Shown: positions 34,038 through 42,659, counted from the first letter of the stretch. The stretch: 64,000 nucleotides of DNA from Chloroflexota bacterium (GCA_016219275.1 JACRBM010000054.1:110562-174561), one strand, 5' to 3'. Numbers and translations: made by a program. The notes: a model not told the origin generated them from the sequence alone.

Positions 34038-34582
34038 AATTGCGAATTGCGAATTAGGAATTGCACTATATCACTCACGGAGGAACAAAATGGGAACTCG
34101 ACCGACTTCGTTTGAAACATGGCAAGCAACAATTCCACAACGCATTCGCAAGAATCCGCTTTGGAATTTTGTCGCGTATCCCAAGGCGCTGTTCATGTAC
34201 GATCTCGTGTGGTTCGACTGCGAAAAGTTGGAGAAAGAGCGACGCGGGCGCGCCATCGAGGAGCAAATCATTCGCAGCGCTGGTTCGATCAGTGCGAACA
34301 TCGAGGAAGGGTATGGACGGGGACTGGGAGCCGATTACGCACGATTCTTGAAATTTGCGCTTGGCTCGGCGCGCGAGACTCAGGGCTGGTATCTACGCGC
34401 GCGGCATTTACTGACCGATAAAGTGCTTGACCATCGTCTCGCCTTGCTCGATGAGATCATCGCGTTACTGGTAACCACTATCGCACAACAAAAATCAAAA
34501 CGAACAAAATAAGAATATCAAATTGCGATAATCAAATTGCGAACATTTTTTATTCGCAATTCCTAATTCGCAATTTGCAATT
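34038..34582. mobile_element. Cassette bounded by 27-bp inverted repeats, carrying the four-helix-bundle gene
   Basis: The left repeat (34038-34064) and the reverse complement of the right repeat (34556-34582) agree at 26 of 27 positions. They are built from AATTGCGAATT words. The 545-bp unit lies between fadN (stop 34029) and fadA (start 34592), and its only gene is 34090-34512. No transposase is present. Confidence 0.55.
34090..34512 (+). CDS. Four-helix-bundle protein (23S rRNA intervening-sequence family)
   Basis: The 140-residue product shows the family words ALFMYDLVWFDCEKLEKERR, IIRSAGSISANIEEGYGRG, YARFLKFALGSARETQGW and a C-terminal helix LLDEIIALLVTTIAQQ. This family was first seen encoded inside 23S rRNA intervening sequences and is common as stand-alone genes beside repeats; molecular role unknown. 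The ATG at 34090 has GGAGG seven bases upstream. It lies between two inverted repeats in the middle of the fad operon, with the same direction, so it is probably co-transcribed. Confidence 0.88.
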   Translation: MGTRPTSFETWQATIPQRIRKNPLWNFVAYPKALFMYDLVWFDCEKLEKERRGRAIEEQIIRSAGSISANIEEGYGRGLGADYARFLKFALGSARETQGWYLRARHLLTDKVLDHRLALLDEIIALLVTTIAQQKSKRTK

Positions 34583-34591
34583 GGAGGCAAC

Positions 34592-35770
34592 ATGCGTGAA
34601 GCAGTAATCGTTTCCGTCGCCCGCACCGCGGTCGGCAAAGCGCCGCGCGGCAAACTGCGGACGACACGACCTGAAGATATGGGCGCGGCAGTGGTCAACG
34701 CCGCATTGCAACGCGCACCGGCGCTCAAACCGGAAGATGTGGATGATGTAATCCTGGGTTGTGCGTTTCCCGAAGGCGAACAAGGATTGAACATGGCGCG
34801 CTCGGTTGTTCTGCGCGCGGGACTGCCGTACACGATTCCCGCGATGACGGTCAATCGCTATTGCTCGTCTGGCTTGCAGACGATCGCGCTCGCCGCGCAA
34901 CAAATCATCGCGGGGTGGGGTGATGTGATTATTGCCGGCGGCGCGGAGACGATGAGTATGGTGCCGATGGCGGGCTTTCACTTTGCGCCGAACCCATACC
35001 TCGCGCAAGAATATCCCGGCGCGTACCTGGGCATGGGCTTGACCGCGGAAAATGTCGCGAGCCAGTACGGCGTCTCGCGCCAAGACCAGGATCAGTTCGC
35101 ACTGCGAAGCCATCAACGCGCGACAGCGGCAATCGGCGCGGGCAAGTTTAAGGAAGAGACCGTGCCGCTCGACGTGAAAATCGTCGAAGTGAATAACGGC
35201 AAGGCGCAATCCCAGGAGTTTGTTTTTGACGTGGACGAAGGTCCGCGTCGTGACACGTCGCTCGATGCACTTGCCGCGCTCAAGCCCGCGTTTCAGCAAG
35301 GCGGCACGATCACGGCGGGCAACTCGTCGCAGATGAGTGATGGCGCGGCGGCGGTCGTCGTGATGGAACGCGGAAAAGCCGAATCACTCGGACTCGTACC
35401 ACTCGTGCGCGTGCGATCCTACGCAGTCGGCGGCGTACAGCCGGAACTAATGGGCATCGGTCCGGTGGCAGCCATTCCGAAAGCGTTGAAACTCGCGGGA
35501 CTCGACCTCAACGATATCAACCTCATCGAGTTGAACGAGGCGTTCGCGGCACAAGGACTCGCCGTCGTGCACGAACTCGAGATGGACGAGGAGCGCGTGA
35601 ACGTCAACGGCGGCGCGATTGCACTGGGGCATCCTCTCGGCGCGACCGGCGCGAAACTGACGGTGCAGGTCATCGGCGAAATGAAACGGCGCAACGCGCA
35701 GTTCGGCATGGTGACGATGTGCATCGGTGGTGGAATGGGCGCGGCGGGAATTTTCGAGAATCTCGCGTAG
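34592..35770 (+). CDS. fadA: Acetyl-CoA acyltransferase (thiolase) FadA
   Basis: The 392-residue enzyme has complete thiolase chemistry: nucleophile Cys in NRYCSSGLQ (about residue 91), [10 protein letters not shown], His in [11 protein letters not shown] and the second Cys in [14 protein letters not shown]. It would cleave 3-ketoacyl-CoA in the last step of beta-oxidation, with FadN. GGAGG seven bases before the ATG abuts the right repeat of the cassette. Length and motif spacing are normal. A damaged copy of its last 72 bases is found at 35868-35945. Confidence 0.95.
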   Translation: MREAVIVSVARTAVGKAPRGKLRTTRPEDMGAAVVNAALQRAPALKPEDVDDVILGCAFPEGEQGLNMARSVVLRAGLPYTIPAMTVNRYCSSGLQTIALAAQQIIAGWGDVIIAGGAETMSMVPMAGFHFAPNPYLAQEYPGAYLGMGLTAENVASQYGVSRQDQDQFALRSHQRATAAIGAGKFKEETVPLDVKIVEVNNGKAQSQEFVFDVDEGPRRDTSLDALAALKPAFQQGGTITAGNSSQMSDGAAAVVVMERGKAESLGLVPLVRVRSYAVGGVQPELMGIGPVAAIPKALKLAGLDLNDINLIELNEAFAAQGLAVVHELEMDEERVNVNGGAIALGHPLGATGAKLTVQVIGEMKRRNAQFGMVTMCIGGGMGAAGIFENLA

Positions 35771-35804
35771 CGCGATGGAGAGGTTGGGATTCGCTTCTTG
35801 AACT

Positions 35805-35837
35805 AGACCTGTCAGGTTTTGAAAACCTGACAGGTCT
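35805..35837. repeat. Perfect AGACCTGTCAGGTTTT palindrome
   Basis: Two 16-bp arms around one central base, between the fadA stop and its duplicated tail. Relatives are at 20739-20770 and, in shortened form, 58159-58177. Confidence 0.75.
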
Positions 35838-35867
35838 CGGATTCCAAATCTTTTCCCAAGGTCGGTA

Positions 35868-35945
35868 GTGACAATGTGCATCGGCGGCGCGCCAAGCGTG
35901 GGCGCGGCGCGAATTTTTGAGAACCTCGCCTAGCGCGATGGAGAG
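35868..35945 (+). pseudogene. Remnant copy of a thiolase C-terminus
   Basis: The 78 bases repeat the last 72 bases of fadA and its 3-prime flank (35711-35782) with a six-base in-frame gain and some substitutions. The remnant reads MCIGGAPSVGAARIFENLA then stop, against [17 protein letters not shown] in fadA, and even the 3-prime flank (AGCGCGATGGAGAG) is shared. It has no start or upstream body, so it is probably the scar of a tandem duplication or of a deleted second thiolase. Confidence 0.7.
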
Positions 35946-35952
35946 AAAAGGA

Positions 35953-35986
35953 AACCCGGAGACAGGTGACTGTCTCCGGGTTTTTT
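35953..35986 (+). terminator. Intrinsic terminator of the fad operon
   Basis: A perfect 13-bp stem (35953-35965 with 35970-35982), 4-base loop GTGA and a T-run (35981-35986). Confidence 0.85.
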
Positions 35987-36039
35987 GTGGAGCGCCCATC
36001 ACACACAGGCAATCTGGCGCGTTTGGTCGAGTCGTTTGC

Positions 36040-36294
36040 TCACACGGGCAGGGGCAAATCGGGGGAAACATGTGGAAGGATTTCATTGAATAATTTCAAA
36101 CGTGTAACAAATGCAAGTACGGCAAGCAAATCCTCGCGCGTCAAATCTTCATAGTCCGCAAGGATTTCGTCTATGGTCATTCCCCCACTCATCAATTCAA
36201 GCATGGTTTCGACCGGGTAACGCTGACCCCGGATAACCGGTTTCCCATGACAAATCTGTGGGTCAATCGTAATTCGGTCAAGCAAGTTGAGCAT
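36040..36294 (-). CDS. DUF433 antitoxin-like protein
   Basis: The 84-residue product begins LLDRITIDPQICHGKPVIRG, then YPVETMLELMSGGMTIDEIL and DYEDLTREDLLAVLAF. This is the DUF433 pattern, a small helix-turn-helix protein usually encoded with a DUF5615 PIN-like toxin. No such toxin gene is seen on either side, so it is an orphan here. AAAGGTGATGT precedes the ATG. It is convergent with the fad operon. Confidence 0.85.
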   Translation of the reverse strand: MLNLLDRITIDPQICHGKPVIRGQRYPVETMLELMSGGMTIDEILADYEDLTREDLLAVLAFVTRLKLFNEILPHVSPDLPLPV

Positions 36295-36414
36295 ACATCA
36301 CCTTTCTATTTTTCTGCGACACTCGAAAGCAAATCACCGATTCTACGATGCGTCAACCGACTTCCGCCGAAAATTTCCAGCGCTAGAAATGAAAATCATC
36401 ATTCCTAGGACACG

Positions 36415-38997
36415 TCAATCCTTCAGCGCCTCCAACAACGCCCTCGCCTCTTTCTTGCCTCCGTACCCCTGCTCGCCTCCAGGTCCGACGCACGAGGGAC
36501 AGCCGTCCTCGCACTCGCATTGCAAAACCAGGTCGTATGCGCGCGCGATCAACTCGTCGTGCAGTTCAAACAAGCGCTCGCTGAAACCAATGCCCGCCGG
36601 GATTTGATCGTAAATCACAATCGTCGGCTTGCCCTCCGCCAGCGGCGATTGCGGATCGGAATGCACGCCAATGTCGCGCGCATCGCACATCAGGAATAGC
36701 GGCGCGAGATGACCGAGCGCGTGCGCGACCCCAGCAAGTCCACTGCGAATTCGCACCGCGAGTTCCGCGCGGCGATGACAGTTGTGGCACAGCGTCGTCA
36801 AATTCTCTAGGCGATTCGCTTCCGCGCGCGAGGCGAACGCGCGAAACGGAATACGATGATGCACATCGTGCACGCGCCCTTGCTCCGGCGCGCCGCAACC
36901 GGTGCAACGATAACGATCTCGCGCGCGCACGCGTTCGCGCAGCGCGTCCCAGTCGGGTCCGTAATCGTTCGGCGCGTTCGACCATAACCCCTCGTCGCGC
37001 AAGTGCGCGACCGTCGCATCGTCCACCGCGAGCCAGTAACCAGTCGTGTGCAGTTCGGTTGGCGGCAACATCACTTGCCCCGCGCCGAGATTTTCGTGCG
37101 TGAACCATTTGATTTTGCGATAACCGACAACCTGGGTCGTCACCGCGATCTCGCCGTGCGCTTTGGTCGCGCCATGCGTTTCCGCTTCCGCCAGTTTATC
37201 GAGCAGTTGAACCTGGGTTTCTTTTTGCGGGTCGGTGTAAAAATCCGCATCCGTCGGTTGTAAGCGCGCGATACCTTGATCGAGATCGAGTTGCTCGACG
37301 ACGAACGATTGCCCCTCGTGCAAATAAATCGCTTGCGGATGCACCATCCACAATGCGCTCGCGCGATCCACCTCGCCGATGACCTCTCCCCGTCCCTCCC
37401 CTTCAGGGGAGGGTGCGGGAGGGGTTGCTTGCAACGCAATCGTCTCCGCCGATGCGCTCCGGAGTGAGATCGAATCGGACGGATATTGGTCCGCCATCCA
37501 AAAATATTTTTCACCCGATTGATGCAACGTGCCGGCATCGCGCAGAAATTCGAGAAACTCGCGCACTCTTGCCGCGTCCACGCGCCCAAACGATTCACCG
37601 TCACGAAACGGCATTTCGAACGCGGCGCATTTGAGATGCTGAAGCAGAATCAACAAATTGTCCGGGTTGATGAGCGCGGATTCCGGCGAACGCGCAAATA
37701 CATAATCGGGATGATGCGCGAGAAATTGGTCGAGCGGATCGGCGGACGCGACGAGCACGGCGAGCGACACATCATCGCCACGACCCGCGCGCCCGGCTTG
37801 TTGGCGCGTCGCGGCAATCGTCCCCGGATAACCGACGAGCACCGCTGCGCTCATCCCACCGATGTCAATGCCCAGTTCGAGCGCGTTCGTCGCGACGACC
37901 ACGCGCACCGAACCGTCGCGCAAGCCGCGCTCGATCTCGCGGCGTTGCGCGGGGAGATAGCCGGAGCGGTAGCCGCGAACTTCCTCACCCCCATCCCCCG
38001 CCTTCGGCACCCCCTTCCCCCTCTCCCGATTCAGTTCATCGGGAGAGGGGGAAGGGGGCTGGGGGGTTGAGGGTGAGGCAAGGTATCGCAACATCACCTC
38101 GACCGTGCGCCGCGCGCGCGCGAACACAATCGTCTGCGCATCGCGCTTGAGCAAATCCTGGGTCAGCGTCACACTTTCAAGCACAACACTGCGCCGAATG
38201 CCGACCGCACGATTCACAACTGGCGGATTGTAGATGACGAAATGTTTTTCGCCCTTTGCCGCGCCATCGTCGTCAAGCAACTCGACCGACTCTTCGATTA
38301 ATCGCTCGGCGAGTTCTTGCGGATTCGCAATCGTCGCGGACGTAAGAATGAATTGCGGCGACGAACCGTAAAACGCAGAGACGCGTTTCAATCGTCGCAT
38401 CACGTTCGCGACGTGCGAGCCGAACACGCCGCGATACGCGTGCATCTCGTCAATCACGACGAAACGCAGATTGCGAAAAAATTCCGCCCAGATCGTGTGG
38501 TGCGGCAGAATGCCGGTGTGAAGCATATCCGGATTGCTGACGATGATGCGCGCGTTTTTGCGAATCGTCGCGCGCGTGTGTTGCGGAGTGTCGCCGTCGT
38601 AGGTGGAAATTGGAAATTGGAAGTTGGAAGTTAGAAGCTGGAGGTTGGAGAGTTGATCTTGCGCCAACGCTTTCGTCGGAAATAGATACAACGCGCGCGC
38701 GGTTTCATCGCGCAGCAACGCGTCGAGCACCGGCAAGTTGTAGCAAAGCGTCTTGCCGCTCGCCGTGCCGGTGACGACGACGAGATGCTTGCCTGCGCGC
38801 GCGCGTTGCCACGCGGTCGCTTGATGCGTGTACAACGCGGTGATGCCGCGCGCGCGCAGCGACTCGACAAGCGCGGGATGTTCATCATCCGGGAACGCGA
38901 CGAAACGCGCGGCGCGCGCGGGCTGGGTCTGCCACGCGGCGACATTCGGATTCGCGCGCAGCAAATTGATGAAAGTGAGCATGTCGGAATTGCGCAT
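36415..38997 (-). CDS. MrfA-like DExH helicase (DUF1998) with an inserted HNH nuclease domain
   Basis: The 860-residue protein has helicase domain 1 with VVVTGTASGKTLCYNLPVLD (Walker A), FPTKALAQDQ, VIDEMHAYRG (DEMH) and LTSATIANP. Domain 2 has TIVFARARRTVE, VVVATNALELGIDIGG and RQQAGRAGRGDD. The C-terminal DUF1998 zinc site is CECEDGCPSCVG. This order fits MrfA/YprA helicases, linked to DNA repair. Unusually, residues about 687-745 hold a complete HNH domain: RYRCTGCGAPEQGRVHDVHH and LENLTTLCHNCHRR, placed inside the DUF1998 region before AHALGHLAPLFLMCDARDIG. Three stretches translate genome repeats in frame (about residues 115-131, 306-338, 522-539). The start is 38997 or 38982; neither has a clear ribosome site. 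Confidence 0.9.
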   Translation of the reverse strand: MRNSDMLTFINLLRANPNVAAWQTQPARAARFVAFPDDEHPALVESLRARGITALYTHQATAWQRARAGKHLVVVTGTASGKTLCYNLPVLDALLRDETARALYLFPTKALAQDQLSNLQLLTSNFQFPISTYDGDTPQHTRATIRKNARIIVSNPDMLHTGILPHHTIWAEFFRNLRFVVIDEMHAYRGVFGSHVANVMRRLKRVSAFYGSSPQFILTSATIANPQELAERLIEESVELLDDDGAAKGEKHFVIYNPPVVNRAVGIRRSVVLESVTLTQDLLKRDAQTIVFARARRTVEVMLRYLASPSTPQPPSPSPDELNRERGKGVPKAGDGGEEVRGYRSGYLPAQRREIERGLRDGSVRVVVATNALELGIDIGGMSAAVLVGYPGTIAATRQQAGRAGRGDDVSLAVLVASADPLDQFLAHHPDYVFARSPESALINPDNLLILLQHLKCAAFEMPFRDGESFGRVDAARVREFLEFLRDAGTLHQSGEKYFWMADQYPSDSISLRSASAETIALQATPPAPSPEGEGRGEVIGEVDRASALWMVHPQAIYLHEGQSFVVEQLDLDQGIARLQPTDADFYTDPQKETQVQLLDKLAEAETHGATKAHGEIAVTTQVVGYRKIKWFTHENLGAGQVMLPPTELHTTGYWLAVDDATVAHLRDEGLWSNAPNDYGPDWDALRERVRARDRYRCTGCGAPEQGRVHDVHHRIPFRAFASRAEANRLENLTTLCHNCHRRAELAVRIRSGLAGVAHALGHLAPLFLMCDARDIGVHSDPQSPLAEGKPTIVIYDQIPAGIGFSERLFELHDELIARAYDLVLQCECEDGCPSCVGPGGEQGYGGKKEARALLEALKD
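37381..37430. repeat. Repeat insert 1 in the helicase gene
   Basis: CCCTCCCCTTCAGGGGAGGG-like palindrome encoding PPAPSPEGEGRGEV in the helicase C-terminal half. Confidence 0.6.
37983..38078. repeat. Repeat insert 2 in the helicase gene
   Basis: A 96-bp imperfect palindrome from CCTCACCC (37983-37990) to GGGTGAGG (38071-38078) with inner CCCCCTTCCCCCTCTCCCGAT and its complement. It encodes a Ser/Pro/Gly/Glu-rich loop between helicase domain-2 strands. Confidence 0.7.
38603..38652. repeat. Repeat insert 3 in the helicase gene
   Basis: Tandem GGAAATT / GGAAGTT / GGAGGTT words of the ladder type seen in gaps (for example 42660-42740). It encodes LSNLQLLTSNFQFPIS between the motif Ia region and YDGDTP. 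Confidence 0.65.
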
Positions 38998-39009
38998 TTT
39001 TATCTTGGG

Positions 39010-39092
39010 ACGACCAACACAGACAAACGCAGATCAATACAAATCACAGATAAACACAGATTGATTTTATCCGCGTTTATCCGCGTCCAATA
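39010..39092. repeat. CACAGATAAACGCAGAT-type ladder repeat
   Basis: Tandem words ACACAGA, AAACGCAGAT, CACAGATAAACACAGATTG and TTATCCGCG fill the gap between the helicase and the MFS gene. The last TTTATCCGCG copies overlap the 3-prime end of the MFS gene. Confidence 0.65.
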
Positions 39093-40336
39093 TTTTCCGT
39101 TTCACGCGTCGGATCGCGCAAGATGAATTGCAAGACGACGAGCGTGGCGATGCCGCCGAGCAACGCGGTTGCAAACGCGGCGGGATAACCGAACGCGTCG
39201 GCAAGCAAACCACCCACGATCGGCGCGAGAAAGGTGCTCGGCGCGATGAGCGTGTTCGCGAGACCGATGTACGACGCGCGATTTTTCTCGTCCGTGAATT
39301 GGAGAATCATCGGCATCGCCACGGTCCAGAACGCGACATTCGCAATCCCGGCGAAAATGAACGCCGGAAAAAACCAGGTCGCGTCGGGCGCAAGGAACGC
39401 GAGCAACGCGCTCGCGATCGCGGCGAACGCGCCCAGGGTCATCGCGCCGCGGTGCGTCCAGTGATCGCCGAGCCAACCCAGGATCGGGTTCGCCAGAATC
39501 TGCGAGCCGGTAAAGACCGCCGTCAACCAGCCGGCGAATTCCGGGCTGGCGTTAAAACGCCGCACAGCGTAGACGGTGAAAAACGCATACGCCATCAACG
39601 CAACTTGCGAAACCATGCGAACGATAAGAAACCAGGAAAAATTTTTATCGCGCCGCAAAATCTCGACCAGGTGACGCGAGTAATCGCGCTCGGCGACGAC
39701 GGGCGGGACCGGCGGCTGGCGTTCTTCGCGCACCAGCGCGAGGAAGACCCAGGAGAGCGCCATCGCGGCAAGGGTAAGCATGAAGCATAACGCAAAATTG
39801 GAGGACGGCGCGACGCGTTCGAGCACGAGTCCCGCGACAATCGCGCCTCCACTCGCAAGCAAATTCGCCGCGCCCGCTTGCAAGCCATAGAGCGAACCCA
39901 AGCGGTTTGCGGGGATGATTTTCGCGAGCATGGCTTGCCACGCCGTCGCGGTGATGCCGCCGCCCACGCCCTGCCAAATCAGCATCAGGTAAATCAGCAC
40001 GAGCGCGAGCGTGCGGTCGAGCGACGGCAAGAACCACGCGATCAGCGCGAGAAACAAGTACGGCACGCGTTCATGCAGAGTTCGCAGAACGACCATGCGT
40101 TTGAAATAGCCCAGCCGCGCGACATGTTGCGCGGTGAGCAGTTGCGGAAATTGCCAACCGACCGCGTGAATCGCCGGAATCAAACCAATCAGCAACGCCG
40201 AATCGGTGAGTTGACTGACGAACAACGGAAGGACGGTGACGAACGAACCAAAGCCAATCCCCAAACCGAAAAACGCGCCGTCGAGAATATTGAACGTGAA
40301 ATTGCGCGTGAGCGTGCGCGAGTCATGGTCACTCAT
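39077..40336 (-). CDS. Major facilitator superfamily transporter
   Basis: The 419-residue protein has 12 hydrophobic segments. Features include GLGIGFGSFVTVLPLFVSQL, LIYLMLIWQGVGGGITATAW and, in the second half, ILGWLGDHWTHRGAM as a loop motif. Substrate unknown. Its ATG overlaps the stop of the ribokinase gene by four bases (ATGA), so the two are translationally coupled and it may carry a sugar or nucleoside related to that kinase (inference). The C-terminus (DPTRETENIGRG) is partly encoded by the ladder repeat. Confidence 0.87.
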   Translation of the reverse strand: MSDHDSRTLTRNFTFNILDGAFFGLGIGFGSFVTVLPLFVSQLTDSALLIGLIPAIHAVGWQFPQLLTAQHVARLGYFKRMVVLRTLHERVPYLFLALIAWFLPSLDRTLALVLIYLMLIWQGVGGGITATAWQAMLAKIIPANRLGSLYGLQAGAANLLASGGAIVAGLVLERVAPSSNFALCFMLTLAAMALSWVFLALVREERQPPVPPVVAERDYSRHLVEILRRDKNFSWFLIVRMVSQVALMAYAFFTVYAVRRFNASPEFAGWLTAVFTGSQILANPILGWLGDHWTHRGAMTLGAFAAIASALLAFLAPDATWFFPAFIFAGIANVAFWTVAMPMILQFTDEKNRASYIGLANTLIAPSTFLAPIVGGLLADAFGYPAAFATALLGGIATLVVLQFILRDPTRETENIGRG

Positions 40337-41244
40337 TGCGCGGCGCTTGCCTCGCTCAGTAATTTGGCGACTTGGGCGGCGGTCGGCAGTGACGGTTGCG
40401 CGCCGAATTGCGTGACGGCAAGCGCGCCGACCGCGCTCGCGTACCGCACCGCGTCCGGCAAATCATCCCCGCGCGCGAGCGCAACCGCGAGTCCGCCGTT
40501 GAACGCGTCGCCCGCCGCGGTCGTGTCCACCACGTTGACCGGAAAACTGGGAATGCGCCGCGCTTGCATCGCGGTCACCAACAACGCGCCGCGCTCGCCC
40601 AGCGTCACGATCACCGCGCGCGCGCCTTGCGCGATCAAATGCTTCGCCGCAAGTTCCGCCTCCGCGATGCCGGTGATTTGCGCGAGTTCGTGCTCGTTCG
40701 GGGTGAGAATGACATCGGCGATCAAGTCGCTGGGCAGGTCGCGCGCGGGCGCGGGATTGAGAATCACGCGCGTGTTCCACTTACACGCGAGTTGCACCGC
40801 CGCGCGAACCGTGTCGAGCGGAATCTCCAATTGGACGAGCAACACATTCGCCGCGCGCATCGCGGATTCGGCTTGCGCGATGTGCTCCGGCGCGAGCGTG
40901 CCGTTCGCGCCCGGCGCAACGCCGATGAGATTTTCGCCGGACGCGTCCACCATGATCAGCGCGACGCCGGACGCGGCAGTATCATCGCGCGAAATATAGT
41001 CGCACTGAATGCCTTCGTTCAGATAACTCGCTTCCGCGCGATTACCCATCGTATCGCGACCCAGGCGCGTGACGAATGTGATCGGCATACCCAGGCGCGC
41101 CACGGCGACGGCTTGGTTCGCGCCCTTGCCGCCCTGCGCCATCGTGAAATCACCACCCAGGACGGTTTCGCCTGCGCGCGGCAAACGGTCGCATCGCAAA
41201 ACCATGTCGGTGTTCGCGCTCCCGACGACGACGATATGTGCCAT
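40333..41244 (-). CDS. rbsK: Ribokinase (PfkB-family carbohydrate kinase)
   Basis: The 303-residue enzyme has HIVVVGSANTDMVLRCDRLP at the N-terminus, QGGKGANQAVAVARLG (PfkB signature 1) and DTTAAGDAFNGGLAVALARG (signature 2 with the catalytic Asp). The NPAPARDLP segment and length agree with ribokinase, though other PfkB sugar kinases cannot be excluded. It would phosphorylate ribose to ribose-5-phosphate. GAGGTGAAACA precedes the ATG at 41244; the frame opens to 41292. It is coupled to the MFS transporter downstream. Confidence 0.9.
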   Translation of the reverse strand: MAHIVVVGSANTDMVLRCDRLPRAGETVLGGDFTMAQGGKGANQAVAVARLGMPITFVTRLGRDTMGNRAEASYLNEGIQCDYISRDDTAASGVALIMVDASGENLIGVAPGANGTLAPEHIAQAESAMRAANVLLVQLEIPLDTVRAAVQLACKWNTRVILNPAPARDLPSDLIADVILTPNEHELAQITGIAEAELAAKHLIAQGARAVIVTLGERGALLVTAMQARRIPSFPVNVVDTTAAGDAFNGGLAVALARGDDLPDAVRYASAVGALAVTQFGAQPSLPTAAQVAKLLSEASAAQ

Positions 41245-41348
41245 TGTTTCACCTCGATGCAACCGCCGATACCAGATGACCGACTGTCGCAAAATTTCCT
41301 AATCCCATTCTACTCCAAGTGGCGAAAAAGTGAAACGGCGCTTGCACG

Positions 41349-41377
41349 TTGACGCTCGAACACATTCGGGCTATACT
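41349..41377 (+). promoter_or_regulatory. Promoter of the GNAT gene
   Basis: TTGACG (41349-41354) and TATACT (41372-41377) with a 17-base spacer, 23 bases before the ATG. Confidence 0.65.
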
Positions 41378-41400
41378 CGCGAGCAAACGAGGAGGCAAGC

Positions 41401-41904
41401 ATGAACATCACTATTCGTCGTGCGGAACCCAGTGATTACGAAGCGGTCCGCCGCGTCTTCGCCGGACCAAAAGTAATTTGGGGCACAGTCCAATTGCCAT
41501 TCCCTTCACTCGAGCTGTGGCGCAAACGACTCGCCGAACCACCCGAAGGAATGTACAGTTTCGTCGCGTGCGTGGATAACGAACTCGTCGGGCAATTGGG
41601 ATTGCACACTTTTCCGAATTCGCCGCGTCGGCGGCACGTGGGAGGAATTGGGATGGCGGTGCGCGATGATTGGCAAGGCAAAGGCGTGGGTACCGCGTTG
41701 ATGAATGCCGCGATTGATTTCGCGTTCAAGTGGCTAAACCTCGTGCGGCTCGATCTCACCGTGTTCACCGACAACGAACCGGCGATTCGTTTGTACAAAA
41801 AATCTGGGTTCACCATCGAAGGCACCTTGCGCCAGTACGCGTTTCGCGATGGCAAGTACGTGGACTGTTACGAAATGGCGCGTTTGCGCGATGAATCGCC
41901 GTGA
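41401..41904 (+). CDS. GNAT-family N-acetyltransferase
   Basis: The 167-residue product shows the GNAT core: MNITIRRAEPSDYEAVRRVF, VACVDNELVGQLGLH, GMAVRDDWQGKGVGTALMNA with the acetyl-CoA pyrophosphate loop (Q/R-x-x-G-x-G), VRLDLTVFTDNEPAIRLYKK and SGFTIEGTLRQYAFRDG. The ending resembles RimL/SpeG-type enzymes; acceptor unknown. GGAGG lies seven bases before the ATG. Confidence 0.92.
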   Translation: MNITIRRAEPSDYEAVRRVFAGPKVIWGTVQLPFPSLELWRKRLAEPPEGMYSFVACVDNELVGQLGLHTFPNSPRRRHVGGIGMAVRDDWQGKGVGTALMNAAIDFAFKWLNLVRLDLTVFTDNEPAIRLYKKSGFTIEGTLRQYAFRDGKYVDCYEMARLRDESP

Positions 41905-42167
41905 AAACAAGACATGGCAATTGAAATTGCCCCGCATGAGCCAGCGGCTGGTCGCCCGCCTACGCGGGCGAATCCGCATCCACGGAGGTGGACGCTCGGC
42001 GGAACGCCCGCCAAAGGCGACACTTGCATCGCACTGCGTTTGGTGCAGTGTAGGTGTTTCAATCGCCCCGACCGGTAGCCATGCGACAAATATCTGAAAA
42101 ATGGTTGGAAACAGAAACCAGGTTTCTTCCCTTCGGGGAAACCTGGTTTCTGATAAAGATGCGTGGG
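41905..42167. repeat. Non-coding gap with degenerate repeats and an AACCAGGTTTC hairpin
   Basis: The 263-base gap between convergent genes has GC-rich words (CGGGCGAATCC, GGCGGAACGCCCGCC) and a strong hairpin at 42112-42152: CAGAAACCAGGTTTC with its exact complement around an 11-base loop. No gene or promoter is seen. The hairpin may end transcription from both sides. Confidence 0.55.
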
Positions 42168-42647
42168 TTACTCTGGCTTGAAATACGCGATATCGCGAAT
42201 CGAGCCAACGCGTTCGCTCGGCGGCTTGAGCACGACGCGCACATTCATCCCGATGCGCCATCCTTGCGCCGGGGCTTCGTCAAGATAGTGCATCGTCACG
42301 CCGGACGCGCCGGTCAGTCGCACCAAGCCAACCCATTGCGGCTTGTCCACGCGTTCGCCGTCGAGATTCACGTACACCGCGCTGAACGACACCAGTTCGC
42401 CGGTCGGACCAACCTCGACCCAGGTCGCATCGTCCAGATGCGCCATATCCCGTTCGCAGTACAGCCGCGCGGGCACGTAGACGTACCCACACTTTAGACA
42501 TCGCGCGCCGTAGATTTTTCCTTCGTCCTTCAACGCGCGCAAAAAGCGTTCGCCAGCGACACCTGCCGTGTAACGATGATACAACGGCAAGTCGCCCCGC
42601 AGCGCGCGCGCGTCGGTCGGATGTTCGAGTGTATGCAATAAACTCAT
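42168..42647 (-). CDS. Zn-ribbon/OB-fold DUF35 protein
   Basis: The 159-residue product has the DUF35 order: an N-terminal helix (LRGDLPLYHRYTAGVAGERF), a CLKCG ... CERD ribbon (Cys pair at about residues 50-53; the second pair is reduced to YC), and an OB fold with FSAVYVNLDG and GMNVRVVLKPP. In archaeal and actinobacterial systems these proteins partner thiolase-fold enzymes, delivering acyl-CoA. GGAGT precedes the ATG at 42647. A second DUF35 gene and two thiolase-like genes follow upstream in the operon. Confidence 0.87.
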   Translation of the reverse strand: MSLLHTLEHPTDARALRGDLPLYHRYTAGVAGERFLRALKDEGKIYGARCLKCGYVYVPARLYCERDMAHLDDATWVEVGPTGELVSFSAVYVNLDGERVDKPQWVGLVRLTGASGVTMHYLDEAPAQGWRIGMNVRVVLKPPSERVGSIRDIAYFKPE

Positions 42648-42659
42648 CTCAACTCCATT

